From NCBI RefSeq assembly GCF_039545095.1, contig NZ_BAABRS010000001.1, positions 310,001-374,000 on the forward strand: a stretch of 64,000 nt of DNA. Reading direction: 5' to 3'. Positions 9,356-19,900 of this stretch are shown piece by piece (position 1 is the stretch's first letter; each line of letters begins with the position of its first letter). Under the pieces are notes generated by a model. It was given only the letters and a program-made list of their open reading frames with translations. It was not told the DNA's origin and did not search any database. The translations under genes were made by a program, and so were the position numbers. The stretch comes from Fodinibius salicampi (GTDB taxonomy: Bacteria; Bacteroidota; Rhodothermia; Balneolales; Balneolaceae).

Positions 9356-9946
9356 TCAGTCGATAACAAATTGTCCCGTTGGTTTTTCGATGGTGTAATC
9401 GTCACTCAGATCCGTCGTTCCTTCAAAACCGGTTCCCGCTATACTGTCGGAAGGGGTGGTAATAATAACAAATTTGGGGGTGCTGATGATATCTTCACTT
9501 TGAATCCATTTCAGGTATTCGGAGGTAAGCTTCCGGTTGTCAGCGGTGTTCACTCGAACATCGCCAAAAAGTTCAAAAATGGCATTATCGGCATCATAGA
9601 CGGCGCGTTCCGAGTAAGCACGGGTCGTAATAGTACCCGTTGAATCATAGAGGTGAATAATAACTGGACCTTTGACGCGGGTTGAGCTGCTGTCCTCAGT
9701 AGTATAGGTAGCGGCATATGACCCAAATAACCTCATTTTTTTTGTACCATCTTCAATGATTTCCATATCCACATCCCAGCTTTCGGTTGTGGAAGTGAGG
9801 GAATCACTCAGTGCTTCGTCCACCTGTGCACTCTGTTCTTCGGAGAGCTCGCCGCAAGAGGATATAGAGATGGTCAGAAGAAGACTGAATAGAAATAGTC
9901 TGAAAATTTTAATGTTATGTTGTTCCAAAATATCGATCACCTGCAT
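9356..9946 (-). CDS. lptC: LPS export protein LptC
   Basis: 196 residues from the ATG at 9946; the GTG one codon earlier is also possible. It has a lipoprotein-type signal (LFLFSLLLTISISSC), so the mature protein would start at the cysteine near residue 31 and be anchored by lipid. The rest is an LptC-like beta-jellyroll: GSYAATYT, VIIHLYDSTGTITTRAYSERAVYD and FGDVRVNTADNRKLTSEYLKW, with the characteristic low-sequence repeat. It receives LPS from the LptBFG exporter. The lptF/lptG genes lie 28 kb away in this window. The 5' end overlaps the 3' end of upp by 32 nt, and the OstA-domain gene follows immediately, so translation is likely coupled. Confidence 0.88.
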   Translation of the reverse strand: MQVIDILEQHNIKIFRLFLFSLLLTISISSCGELSEEQSAQVDEALSDSLTSTTESWDVDMEIIEDGTKKMRLFGSYAATYTTEDSSSTRVKGPVIIHLYDSTGTITTRAYSERAVYDADNAIFELFGDVRVNTADNRKLTSEYLKWIQSEDIISTPKFVIITTPSDSIAGTGFEGTTDLSDDYTIEKPTGQFVID

Positions 9947-10556
9947 CACCTAATCCGGGGACGATAAATGCATCGTCGTTGAGTTTTTCATCAATGGCTG
10001 CCGTAATGGTATGGACATCGGGATGTTTTGAGCCGATTCTTTCCAATCCTTCCGGGGCACAGATTAACGAAATAAAACGCAAATGTTGTGCGCCTTCCTT
10101 TTTAAGAAAGGATATGGCGTCATCAGCACTGCCGCCGGTTGCCAGCATCGGGTCAACGACCAAAACCAGGGCATCCTCAACCCCGTCGGGAATATTGGAA
10201 TAATAGTCCACGGGCTCGTGGGTGCTCTCATCCCGGTACATCCCCAAATGTCCCACTTTGGCATCCGGTATAAATTGAAGCAGGGCATCGGAGAGGCCAA
10301 GGCCGGCCCGTAAAATCGGGACTACAATAATATCCTGGTCTATATCATAACCAGTTGTTTTTTCGATAGGGGTTTCTACTTCGAACTCTTTTAAAGGCAG
10401 TTCTTTAAGCGCATGATATGCTAAAATAATTGCAATACGCTTAAGCGCCGATCGAAAATCATCGGTAGAAGTATTGACGTCCCGCAAGATGGTCAAATCC
10501 CTGTTAATAACAGGATGTTCAATTAATGTCAGATGCTCGAAAGATTGACTATCCAT
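9915..10556 (-). CDS. upp: uracil phosphoribosyltransferase
   Basis: 213 residues. It salvages uracil by joining it to PRPP to give UMP. The PRPP loop VVDPMLATGGS is at residues 133-143, ILRAGLGLSDALL forms the oxyanion/flexible segment near 81-93, and the C-terminal VPGLGDAGDRYFGT is the uracil-binding hood. Length is exactly that of the family. It sits between the sodium-coupled amino acid symporter gene (12 nt upstream) and lptC (32-nt overlap), so the three form one minus-strand transcript even though their functions are unrelated. Confidence 0.96.
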   Translation of the reverse strand: MDSQSFEHLTLIEHPVINRDLTILRDVNTSTDDFRSALKRIAIILAYHALKELPLKEFEVETPIEKTTGYDIDQDIIVVPILRAGLGLSDALLQFIPDAKVGHLGMYRDESTHEPVDYYSNIPDGVEDALVLVVDPMLATGGSADDAISFLKKEGAQHLRFISLICAPEGLERIGSKHPDVHTITAAIDEKLNDDAFIVPGLGDAGDRYFGTT

Positions 10557-10568
10557 AATTATCGCTGA

Positions 10569-12239
10569 TTAGGATTCAGGCGAACTGTGATCTCTGCTGA
10601 AATATTTTTGAGTAATTTGATATGCTTTTCCTGAAAGTGCAAACAGCGCAACAATGTTGAAGAAAGCCATAAGTCCGAGCATAACGTCACCAAATGCCCA
10701 GATAGTAGTTAGGGTAACAACGGCGCCGAAAAAGTGCATAGCTACAAAGACAACCCGATACCAAAAGATAGATTCGAAACCTAACAGGTATTGAGCAGCC
10801 CGATCTCCGTAATAGCTCCAGCTAATAGAAGTGGAGATAGCGAAGAGAAGCACTGCAAAGGTAACTACGTAACCTCCACCGGGGAATAAGGGATTTAAAC
10901 CAATTTCAAAGGCACGGATTGTAAGTGGGGCACCATTTTCAACTATTCCGCCATGGAGCTGGGACAATTCGGTGTCACCTTTTGTATAAACAGCAACGGC
11001 ACTATAAGTGTCGCTGCCTTCTGATTTAGTAAGTTCAATACGCCCGGTAAAAGGCTCGCTGTAATTGGCATCGGTATACATGGTATCTACCGGAATATTA
11101 TAGTGTTCCATTGTACCGTTCTCTGGTACCCCATCACTAAAATAGAGCGTTTCGGAAGCACTACCGGCCGCTTTTTCAGAGAGAGTGTAGGAGAAGGAAT
11201 CGGTAGAGGGATTTACCGTTGTTTTATGCTGCATATCCCACGCTCCGGTAGAAACAATCACCAAGCCGGTCATGGTACAAATAATGAGTGTGTCAATGAA
11301 CGGTTCCAGCAGGGCAACCACACCTTCACGAACGGGTTCATCCGTTTTGGCGGCAGAGTGTGCAATGGGAGCGGAACCCTGGCCCGCCTCGTTAGAAAAT
11401 ATTCCCCGCTGTACTCCATAGCTGAGGGTGAAAATCAGGGCACCGGACCCCACTCCAAGGGCGCCTGCTTGCGGATTAAATGCATAGCCGACGATCATTT
11501 GGAGGGAAGGAATAATTTGATCGTAATTAAGAATAAGAATAACTAAAGCTCCAAGTACATAAAGAATTCCCATAAAGGGGACCAGCTTGGAAGTTACTTT
11601 CCCAATACGTTTAATACCCCCCAAAATTACAGCTGCAACCAAGCTGGCGGTAATAAGACCTGTTACCACCGTTGGAATCTGAAAATCACTTTGCATTACG
11701 TCAGCTACGGTATTGGCTTGGACGGCATTACCCGTTAAAAAGGCACAAATAGCAGCGGAAACGGCAAAAGCCACCGCAAGCCATTTCCAGTTTGATCCAA
11801 GTCCCCGCTCAATATAATACATGGGACCTCCAGAAACGGTACCGTCAGGATTGGTTTCACGATATTCCTGGGCCAACGTAACCTCTGTGAATTTAATAGC
11901 CATCCCAAAAATAGCGGTAACCCACATCCAGAAGAGTGCTCCGGGACCACCATAATGAATTGCCAGGGCTACACCAGCAATATTTCCAATACCTACCGTT
12001 GCTGATAACGCCGTAGTTAATGCCTGAAAGTGATTAATGTCCCCCTCATCTTCCGGGTCATCGTAGAAACCGGTCACCACTTTAAGCCCATGAGCAAAGC
12101 GCCTGACCTGTACGAATCCCAGCCGGAATGTAATAAAAACTCCGAAGGCAAGCAGCAGTACTACCATCGCAGGCAGACTTTCGGGCGTGTTCCAAATTAG
12201 ATTTTCAAGAAAGGCAATAATTCGTTCAAAAGTTTCCAT
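10569..12239 (-). CDS. sodium:alanine/glycine symporter (AGCS family) with extra loop domain
   Basis: 556 residues, about 100 more than usual. It has the AGCS signature VSGGPMYYIERGLG (residues 135-148), NAVQANTVAD, and FSNEAGQGSAPIAHSAA (281-297), and about ten membrane segments. It should import alanine or glycine with Na+ across the inner membrane. The extra length comes from residues about 336-438, between two membrane helices: a hydrophilic, Thr/Ser/Asp-rich segment (STDSFSYTLSEKAAG onward) with no hydrophobic stretch, predicted outside the cytoplasm. upp follows after 12 nt. Substrate is family-level inference. Confidence 0.9.
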   Translation of the reverse strand: METFERIIAFLENLIWNTPESLPAMVVLLLAFGVFITFRLGFVQVRRFAHGLKVVTGFYDDPEDEGDINHFQALTTALSATVGIGNIAGVALAIHYGGPGALFWMWVTAIFGMAIKFTEVTLAQEYRETNPDGTVSGGPMYYIERGLGSNWKWLAVAFAVSAAICAFLTGNAVQANTVADVMQSDFQIPTVVTGLITASLVAAVILGGIKRIGKVTSKLVPFMGILYVLGALVILILNYDQIIPSLQMIVGYAFNPQAGALGVGSGALIFTLSYGVQRGIFSNEAGQGSAPIAHSAAKTDEPVREGVVALLEPFIDTLIICTMTGLVIVSTGAWDMQHKTTVNPSTDSFSYTLSEKAAGSASETLYFSDGVPENGTMEHYNIPVDTMYTDANYSEPFTGRIELTKSEGSDTYSAVAVYTKGDTELSQLHGGIVENGAPLTIRAFEIGLNPLFPGGGYVVTFAVLLFAISTSISWSYYGDRAAQYLLGFESIFWYRVVFVAMHFFGAVVTLTTIWAFGDVMLGLMAFFNIVALFALSGKAYQITQKYFSRDHSSPES

Positions 12240-12547
12240 GGACTGTTATTGGCTTAGATTTTTTATATACAATCAGGCTGAATGTATAAAAAGATTTCCG
12301 AATTTTTTAGATTAAATTTAGCCTAAGCTATGACTATCCATTAAAAAACGTTAAAATATAAGTAATTGAAAGGATGTATTTTTTTAAATTAAGGATAGGC
12401 TTCTTAAAGCAGGATGCTTCTGTACACTCAAGCTGTTATTTTATTGGGTATGGAAGTTGCAAGTGTTAGTAGGGTGTATTAAATATTTATAGGCTATTTA
12501 AATTCTAAATTGAGTTTAATATAAGACAGTATAAAAGGTGAATTCTT
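12240..12547. other. AT-rich divergent intergenic region
   Basis: A 308-nt spacer between the symporter gene (minus) and the HU gene (plus). It must hold both promoters, but I see no convincing -10/-35 pair. It has a good ribosome-binding sequence AAAGGTG just before the HU start and a short TAGC/GCTA hairpin near 12320. No open frame or repeat stands out. Confidence 0.5.
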
Positions 12548-12847
12548 ATGACTAAAGCAGATATAGTAGATGTAATTGCTTCTTCAACAGGTTTAACAAA
12601 AGTCGAAACTGAAGCCGTAGTCAATGGTTTTATGGAAACGGTTATAGATGCTATGAAAAGGGGGGAACATATAGAGCTACGAGGTTTCGGAAGTTTTAAA
12701 GTTGTAAAGCGAGCACAACGCGTAGCCCGAAATCCCAAGACAAATGAAGAGGTCATTGTACCGGAACAATACGTTCCTGTTTTAAAAATGTCTAAGATAT
12801 TTAAAGAACAGGTAGACGAAGCTATGAAAGAGAAAGAAGAGGGATAA
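12548..12847 (+). CDS. HU-family DNA-binding protein
   Basis: 99 residues. A typical HU/IHF histone-like fold: two N-terminal helices (MTKADIVDVIASSTGLTK...VNGFMETVIDAMKRG), the ELRGFGSFKVVKR saddle strands and the DNA-intercalating beta arm with RVARNPKTNEEVIVPE, including the conserved RNPxT proline. It binds and bends DNA as a dimer and helps compact the nucleoid. It is a single-gene unit preceded by AAAGGTG. The lysine/glutamate-rich tail of about 10 residues is slightly longer than E. coli HU. It could be the IHF-like rather than HU-like subtype; the sequence does not decide. Confidence 0.93.
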   Translation: MTKADIVDVIASSTGLTKVETEAVVNGFMETVIDAMKRGEHIELRGFGSFKVVKRAQRVARNPKTNEEVIVPEQYVPVLKMSKIFKEQVDEAMKEKEEG

Positions 12848-12924
12848 TACTTATACTCCTGATATAATAGCTACAACACTCCTGACTCTGAAGAAATATT
12901 CCCCCAGACGTAGTGATATTGATT

Positions 12925-12943
12925 AAATCATAGCTTATGATTT
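12925..12943. repeat. perfect inverted repeat between converging genes
   Basis: AAATCATA (12925-12932) pairs with TATGATTT (12936-12943) around a 3-nt loop. It lies at the stop codon of the minus-strand unknown gene and 78 nt after HU. It may act as a weak bidirectional terminator, but there is no long T-run. Confidence 0.55.
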
Positions 12944-13596
12944 TACGCAGCCACTTGATTATGCAGCGTATGGTCTGCCAGCTTAATAACTCTGTTTGAT
13001 TTAATAAGTAATTCCTGAAGAATACGAAGCACAAATTTATGCACCTCATTCAGACTGTTAAGATCGGAAAAAGTGTACTGGAAGTAGGATAAAAGGTTAA
13101 CTGCAGTTAAATATTTACCGCTTGGCGTACCATCGACCTCAACATGCCAGCGACTGATAATATCATCATCAGCAAGCAGATCGTTTACCTTATGATTAAT
13201 TTCTTCCATCCACTGACTGGCAGCTTCTACTTTGTGATAACCATTTTGTGCAGAGAGATCAGGATTTGAGGCCCTTTCATTAAAAAGCCAGGTAACTTCA
13301 ATATCAATATCAGGTGAAATAGAAGTGCTAACCATATTTTCTTCTTGGAGAAAAGGATGCTCTTCCATGCCTTTTAACTGCTTGGCAAGAACGGTTTCAC
13401 GGAAACGGTCCCAATCAAAATTAATTGCAATTGCTTTGATAAAATCAGAATCCTGACTTACATCGATTTTGATTTCCAGTCCCGTTGCATTTATTCTATC
13501 TTCATCCCAGGTGCGAAATGATTGAATAGAGATCTCTCTTCTTTGAAGGTCGCTTTCTATCCGGTTGACTACAGAATTAAAAATCGGATATTTCAT
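12943..13596 (-). CDS. hypothetical protein
   Basis: 217 residues, not recognised. It is soluble (no signal peptide or membrane helix), acidic, and predicted to be mixed alpha/beta: IDVSQDSDFIKAIAINFDWDRFRE in the middle, then DIDIEVTWLFNERAS, and a helical C-terminus (FSDLNSLNEVHKFVLRILQELLIKS). Start ATG at 13596. It is divergent from the NFACT gene with 55 nt between the two starts, so they may share regulation. Codon use and composition resemble its neighbours, so it looks like a genuine chromosomal gene. Confidence 0.75.
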   Translation of the reverse strand: MKYPIFNSVVNRIESDLQRREISIQSFRTWDEDRINATGLEIKIDVSQDSDFIKAIAINFDWDRFRETVLAKQLKGMEEHPFLQEENMVSTSISPDIDIEVTWLFNERASNPDLSAQNGYHKVEAASQWMEEINHKVNDLLADDDIISRWHVEVDGTPSGKYLTAVNLLSYFQYTFSDLNSLNEVHKFVLRILQELLIKSNRVIKLADHTLHNQVAA

Positions 13597-13651
13597 TCGT
13601 TGAGCCTGTTTAATATTAGTTATTCGGAACGTCTCTTTTAGTTAATTAAGC

Positions 13652-15244
13652 ATGAACAATTATTACACGTTAATATATTTAAACCGCGAGATAAAAGAAA
13701 AAATCTGTGATGGTTTTTTTGACTTCGCTATTAGTCCCCATAAAGATGTTCTGCATATTTATATAAAAACAAAGGAAGAGACCTATAGATTGATTTTTAG
13801 TGCGAATTCGCGGGAAACAGCTCTCTTTCTGGATTATTATCGTCCACCCAAAAAGCGTAACGTGCTTGATTTTTTTTCTTCTCTGGAGGGGCAAGAAGTG
13901 AGCGAGGTGAGTCTGGCAAAAAAGGATCGGTTGCTGTCTGTTTATTTTGAAAATGGCAAACATCTTTTGTTTAAGCTGTTTAGCGGACGTCCCAATGTTT
14001 TTTTAGTGGATAACAACCAAATTACAGATGCCTTTAAAAACCCTGAAAGTCATAAAGGCGAGGCACCTCCTGAACCGATGGCACCGGACTTTAAGGAAGA
14101 AGTAAGTCCCAAAAGGAGTGCGAAAAACCAGATGACGGAAGTGAATCCATTGCTTCCGAGAAATTTACTTCCTTATCTTATCGAACAGCATGATGTAGAA
14201 GAAATGCCGCCAGCGAAAGTCAAGGCTTTTACCCGGCAGGTGACACAGGCATTGAGGGAGGATCCGCATCCCCGGGTATTGAAAACCGGTGACTTTTGTC
14301 TGTGGTCAAGGGAATGGCTGGATATATCAACAAATAAACAATGCTCGGAAGTAAATGATTGTGTAGCGTATGCCTATAAAAATGCGGTTCATTTGCGTCG
14401 GCTGCATAATAAGAAGGAAGATATCGTACGATTTTTGAAACGGACAGTAGAGCAAAAAGAGGGGACCATAGCCCAATTGTCCCAATCCAAAAAGAGTCTG
14501 GAACGGGCTGACCGATATGAAAAGTATGGTCACCTGTTGATGGCACATGCCCATGAATCGATCTCTCCGGGAACTGAAAGCATTACCATCAAAGATTTTT
14601 ATGAAGATGATGAAGAGATAACTATTCCATTGCAGGAGGGTCGGGACATTGCGCAGAACGCTGAATACTATTATGAAAAAGCCAAAGATGCGCGAAAATC
14701 CTATGAAAATGCTCAAAAAAGACTGCCTGTGGAAAAAGAAAAGCTGGAAACGCTTCAAAAGTTATTGGATGAAATAGATCAGATTGAACGGTTGCCAGAT
14801 CTAAATTCGTGGATTAAGGATCACAAAAAGAAATTGCAGCAGATTGGCTTTGGCGATAGTGATGACAAACAGGCAAAATCGCCATATAGGAAATTCAAGG
14901 TGGGGAAATATGAAGTTTGGATCGGAAAAAATGCGAAAAGTAATGATCAGCTTACCAGCCGGGCCCACAAGGAGGATATCTGGTTGCACGCCCGGGGAGT
15001 AGGTGGATCGCATGTAGTAATTCGGATGGGAAATCAAAAAGATTATCCTCCCAAGAATGTTATCTTAAAAGCTGCAGGATTTGCAGCCTATTATTCAAAG
15101 GCTCAGGGAATGAAAACAGCACCTGTGATGTATACAAAGCGGAAATATGTGAGGAAACCCAAAGGAGCAGCCCCGGGGGCAGTAGTTGTGGAGCGGGAGG
15201 AGGTTGAGATGGTACCTCCGATTAATCCCCAGGAAATAAATTAA
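13652..15244 (+). CDS. NFACT/RqcH-like RNA-binding protein (ribosome quality control)
   Basis: 530 residues. NFACT-N-like N-terminal region (HIYIKTKEETYRLIF, LLFKLFSGRPNVFLVD), a central helical and coiled-coil section (about 250-395, with KEKLETLQKLLDEIDQIE), and a C-terminal NFACT-R domain with DIWLHARGVGGSHVVIR and KAAGFAAYYSKAQG. Relatives (bacterial RqcH, eukaryotic Rqc2/NEMF) bind stalled 50S-peptidyl-tRNA complexes and add C-terminal alanine tails. Older annotation calls these fibronectin-binding proteins, which is unlikely for a cytoplasmic protein with no signal. aroK follows after 21 nt with a strong AAAGGAGG. The alanine-tailing role is inference from the family. Confidence 0.87.
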   Translation: MNNYYTLIYLNREIKEKICDGFFDFAISPHKDVLHIYIKTKEETYRLIFSANSRETALFLDYYRPPKKRNVLDFFSSLEGQEVSEVSLAKKDRLLSVYFENGKHLLFKLFSGRPNVFLVDNNQITDAFKNPESHKGEAPPEPMAPDFKEEVSPKRSAKNQMTEVNPLLPRNLLPYLIEQHDVEEMPPAKVKAFTRQVTQALREDPHPRVLKTGDFCLWSREWLDISTNKQCSEVNDCVAYAYKNAVHLRRLHNKKEDIVRFLKRTVEQKEGTIAQLSQSKKSLERADRYEKYGHLLMAHAHESISPGTESITIKDFYEDDEEITIPLQEGRDIAQNAEYYYEKAKDARKSYENAQKRLPVEKEKLETLQKLLDEIDQIERLPDLNSWIKDHKKKLQQIGFGDSDDKQAKSPYRKFKVGKYEVWIGKNAKSNDQLTSRAHKEDIWLHARGVGGSHVVIRMGNQKDYPPKNVILKAAGFAAYYSKAQGMKTAPVMYTKRKYVRKPKGAAPGAVVVEREEVEMVPPINPQEIN

Positions 15245-15265
15245 GTAAAGGAGGATAGATAGAGT

Positions 15266-15826
15266 ATGATGAAACATTTGTCGGACGGTACGAATATTTT
15301 TCTAAGCGGCTTTATGGGAACCGGTAAATCAACTATTGGGCGCCTACTGGCCGATAAGTTGGAATGTTCTTTTATGGATTTGGATGATTACGTAGAGAAA
15401 AAGGAAGGTAAATCCATTCCTGATATTTTTGAGGAATCCGGGGAGAAGGGATTTCGGGATCTTGAAAAACAGGTATTATTAGAGGTATGTAAGGAGTTTG
15501 AAGGGGTGGTGGCCCTGGGCGGAGGGAGCCTGCAAAATCAGCATTTGGTAGATCATCTGAAATTGAACGGTATTCTTGTGTTTTTAAAGACGCCATTTCC
15601 GATTATTTTAGACCGCATCTGTAAAGATGTGAATCGTCCCCTGTTATTAGATGAGGAAGGAAATCCCAAGGATCGGGAAAAGCTTCGCCGGGAACTAAAA
15701 TTACTTTATGAAAAACGGTTACCGCTCTATGAACAGGCTCCAATCATTTTAAAAACAGGGGGTGATAAAACCCCTGAAGAAGAAGTAGAAATTTTGATTA
15801 ATAAAATTCGTAACCATGTCGCATAA
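15266..15826 (+). CDS. aroK: shikimate kinase
   Basis: 186 residues. It phosphorylates shikimate to shikimate-3-phosphate in the chorismate pathway. Walker A GFMGTGKST at residues 15-23, the shikimate-binding DLDDYVE near 38-44 with the following FRDLEKQVL, the GGGS segment (ALGGGSLQ) and the RPLL lid region are all present. A strong AAAGGAGG precedes the start; a second ATG one codon later is equally possible. Its 3' end overlaps aroB by 11 nt, so the two pathway steps are translationally coupled. Confidence 0.95.
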   Translation: MMKHLSDGTNIFLSGFMGTGKSTIGRLLADKLECSFMDLDDYVEKKEGKSIPDIFEESGEKGFRDLEKQVLLEVCKEFEGVVALGGGSLQNQHLVDHLKLNGILVFLKTPFPIILDRICKDVNRPLLLDEEGNPKDREKLRRELKLLYEKRLPLYEQAPIILKTGGDKTPEEEVEILINKIRNHVA

Positions 15827-16907
15827 CATCGATGTCTCGGTATCACTTAACAAACGGTATTCCATCCACGTGGAGAAAAATGTAGAAAAAGCTTTTTTTG
15901 ACTTTTGTGCTGATCGTTATTCAAAAGAAAAGGTGATTCTCGTAGTCGATGAAAAAGTATATGAACTGCATGAAACCAAAATAGAATCAATGTGCAGCCG
16001 GTATTTCGAGAACTTATTTGTTTTAAAAATACCGCAGGGAGAGAGCTCGAAATCACTTAGCCAGTGGCAACAGTTAGTTAATGAGATTTTAGCAGAGGGC
16101 GTAGAGCGAAATACTCCTTTGGTAGCAATTGGGGGTGGCGTTACAGGGGATCTGGCCGGTTATGTAGCTGCTTCGGTGCTTCGGGGGATCCCGCTTATTC
16201 ATCTGCCGACTACCTTATTAGCGATGGTAGATAGTTCAATTGGAGGTAAGACGGGACTTAATCACGATACTGGAAAAAATCTGATTGGAGCATTTTACCA
16301 GCCGGATGCAGTATTTGCTGATGTAGAATTTTTAGAAACACTTGAACAGAGAGAGTGGATTACCGGAATGGCAGAAATTATAAAATATGGGGCTATTCGC
16401 AGCCCGGAACTGTTCAGTCAGCTCGAAAAGCTGAAGGATAACTTATCGGCTGATGATGGAGAATGGATAGAGGTGATTCGTGAAAGCGCACGCATAAAAA
16501 CGGATATTGTTCAGGAGGATACGCTCGAGGCCGGTAAGAGAGCGCACCTTAATTTTGGCCATACCTTTGGACATGCACTGGAACGCGTAGCCGGGTATGG
16601 AAGTATTTCCCACGGAGAGGCGGTCTTTGCGGGGATGATAGCGGCCACTTATTTTTCGAAGGAACTGGGGCACCCGATAGATGATACGGTTTTTACCCCA
16701 TTTATGTCGCTTTATAAGCAGCAAATCCAGTCATTCCCTTCCCAGCCGGACAAGCTAATAGAGGCGATGAAAACGGATAAAAAAGTGAAAAATAATATCA
16801 TCCAATTAGTGTTATTGAAAGAGTGGGGTTCGCCTTATATTAAACCATGCACAGATCTATCGAAACTAAAAGCGGCCTGGAACTACACGATAGATCAATT
16901 TAACTGA
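15816..16907 (+). CDS. aroB: 3-dehydroquinate synthase
   Basis: 363 residues. It converts DAHP to 3-dehydroquinate using NAD and a divalent metal. It has the NAD loop GGGVTGDLAGYVAAS (about 107-121), LPTTLLAMVDSSIGGKTG, and the metal ligands: the glutamate in GMAEIIKYG and histidines in LNFGHTFGHALE and SHGEAV. Length is standard. It overlaps aroK by 11 nt, forming an aroKB operon, and a TamB-like gene starts 23 nt after its stop, so the transcript probably continues. Confidence 0.97.
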   Translation: MSHNIDVSVSLNKRYSIHVEKNVEKAFFDFCADRYSKEKVILVVDEKVYELHETKIESMCSRYFENLFVLKIPQGESSKSLSQWQQLVNEILAEGVERNTPLVAIGGGVTGDLAGYVAASVLRGIPLIHLPTTLLAMVDSSIGGKTGLNHDTGKNLIGAFYQPDAVFADVEFLETLEQREWITGMAEIIKYGAIRSPELFSQLEKLKDNLSADDGEWIEVIRESARIKTDIVQEDTLEAGKRAHLNFGHTFGHALERVAGYGSISHGEAVFAGMIAATYFSKELGHPIDDTVFTPFMSLYKQQIQSFPSQPDKLIEAMKTDKKVKNNIIQLVLLKEWGSPYIKPCTDLSKLKAAWNYTIDQFN

Positions 16908-16930
16908 TTATACAATTGAGAAACAAGTAA

Positions 16931-19900
16931 TTGATTCTTCGCTGGCTACATAAAAGTTGGAAATATCTGTGGGGAATCATCCTGACAGTTATTCTTATTT
17001 TGCTTATAGTATCGGCAAGTGTTATAGGACTACTACAGCTTGATATTACTCAGGGCTATCTGCTTGACAGGGTCAAGGACAGGATATCCCAAGATTATAA
17101 GACACAGATTACGATAGGGGATGTACAGGGTTTTTTACCCTTCAATATCGAGTTAAGGGAGGTGGTGATTGCAAATGGTGATTCAAGTCGCACAGATACC
17201 CTGGCAAAGATCGATGGTGTTACCAGTCACATTGATATATGGGGATTTTTGCAAAACAAGGTAACAATTACCGGCTTTACTCTTGAAAATCCTGAAATTT
17301 GGGTGCGAAGGAGTGCAGATGGCCGCATTGTGTTTTTGGAAAGAAAAGAGGCACGACAGGATACGTCATCTTCAGAAAGACGCTGGTTGAATAACGTAGA
17401 AATATTAGCCCCGCAGATAGAAATAATTGAGGGTACAGCGCACTTAGAATCCTTGACAGAAGATGGGGACCTTGTACATTTGCCATCCCGGGTTACCTTA
17501 TCAAATCTTAATACCCAGTTCTTTTTGGAGTGGACCGGTAATCAGCGTTATTTAGATATCGATCAATTTTCCGCAACAACTGAGGACCTGAATGCCAAAA
17601 AATTTTCTATAACGGGACAGGTATACAGTGACCGGCAATTTTTGGAGTTTAATTCCTTTTTTATGAATATCGGTCAAGCCGAAGTTATTATTAATGGGGA
17701 GATTGAGGGATTAGATCTTGGAAGTCCGGGGATCAGGGAGCAATTTTTATCTTCCAATTATGATTTAGGAGTGATGGCTACTTCTTTATATCCCAGGGAA
17801 CTCAGAGAATTTCTTCCGGTAATACCAGATATAGAAGGTCCCTTTGCTCTTCAACTTTATACCGAAGGAAATACAGAGTCGCTTTGGGTAGAGGAAGTTT
17901 CTATTGAAAAAGGTGAAAGTTTTTTCAGGTTAAATGGTGAGTTTCAAAACCTTACGGAATCCAATCTTTTTACTTATGAGGCGAGTATTGATAGCTTAAA
18001 TCTTCGGAGCGAAGATTTAGCTCCTATTCTTGATACGCTCCGTCGGCCAGAATACCGGGCGCTGGAAGATTTGTCAATGCGGGGCAGTGCATCGGGAACT
18101 CTCGACTCTATATATGTGGATGTGGCGATGAGTTCTCCTATTGGCTCTATGGATTTGCAGGGCGGGAGCCAATTAAAGTCACCTTATAGGTACGAGGGAG
18201 CATTGGATGGGCAAAATATTGATATTAGCTGGATGGTACCAACCGTCTTTGATACGACCTCTATAAATATGACAGCCCAATTATCGGGATCAGGCATAAC
18301 TCTTGAAGAATCTGCTACGGATTTCGAAGCCTCCTTTACTCAAAGTTTATTTGACCAGCAGACGATTGACCAGGTGGAACTTTCATCATCCTTATACGGA
18401 GGATTATGGAGCCAAAAGTTTCAATACCAGAATGGAGGACAGGTTATTACAGGATCAGGCGAAATTGACTTTAGTCGTGAGCGGCCTCCGGTTACCATGA
18501 AAGGAGAGGCCCGGAATATAAATTTAACCGATTTTGCAAGAGATTCTGTGATTGCTTCTACCGATCTGGATTTTACATACAGTATAGAAGCGGCTGGACT
18601 ATCGCTGGACGAAATACGGGGACAAGCAAATTTTGATGTGGCTCCTTCAGTTATTGGGGGCGATTCAGTCGAGGCCCATCAATTTTATGCAGATATTAGC
18701 AATATAGGTGAGCAACGGCGTTCATTTCGCCTTACCAGCTCCCTTTTGGATATGAATGTAGAGGGACAATTGTATCCTAAAGTAATTATGAACCAGTTTC
18801 GATTTTGGTCGGCTTACTTAAAGGAGCGTTACCGAAAAGAGATTAGCATGAATGATGGAGAAGTACAACGGGCAATTTCAGCGCCGGAAGAAAGCGTAAT
18901 CATTGATGGAAATATTACCTTAAAAAACCTGAATCTTATCAAGAAGTATATTCCAGTATTTCCTTCTATACATACTGATTCTCGTATTGCTTTTAATATG
19001 AATGCGGATGCAGACCGATTGCTGTTCTCCACTGAGATGCAAGCCGATACATTATCATTTAATAGCTGGGCTAGTCAGAATAGCCAAATTCAGTTCACCG
19101 GCAGTTTTCGCAGTGATCGTACGCTAAAGGAATTTTCATCCGTTGATTTCCGGGCAGATATCGGAACCTATACTTCTAACACTTTTAATATGGATTCCCT
19201 TGGAATCGTAGCCACCTTAGAACAGGATTCTCTCTATTACCGGCAGGCTATCAAGAATATTGGTGAAAATGCGCGCTTTAATCTTGAGCTTAACGGCGCA
19301 CTTTCAGATAGCTCTGCATTAGTTTACATCAATGATTTTTTTCTGGGTAACGAAAGCTATGCATGGAGAAATCAGGATGTTCCTACTTTAGAGGTAGAAG
19401 GAACGCATAGAATTCAGTTCAACGATTTCAGGTTCGCTAATCAAAATGAATACCTGCAGCTTCAGGGAGCCTGGAGCCAGAGTAGTGAGGATTCCCTTTC
19501 ATATACGCTAAGAGATATAAATTTAGAACGTATTTCTGAGTTAGTGGATGGAGAGGTTAGTTTTAAAGGGGTGCTCAATGGGGAATTAATGACCAAGTCT
19601 ATTACAGAGCAACCAACGGTACAAGGTTCCTTCAATATAAGCAGGTTGGCGCTTAACAATCGTACGGTAGGGGATCTGCAGTTTAACAGTCAATATAATG
19701 CTGATGCTGATCGCTTTGATACTCGTATTGAAGTATTTACAGATCCCCAAAAGTATGAGGACTATCTGGAAGCGAACGATGGAATTCAACAGCATTTTGT
19801 ACTCGATGGTTATATAGGCGGAGGGTCAGGCCAGGGCAACGAAGATGATTTGTATCACTTTGATGCCGATTTTAAACAGATCGATATATGGTTAGTCCCT

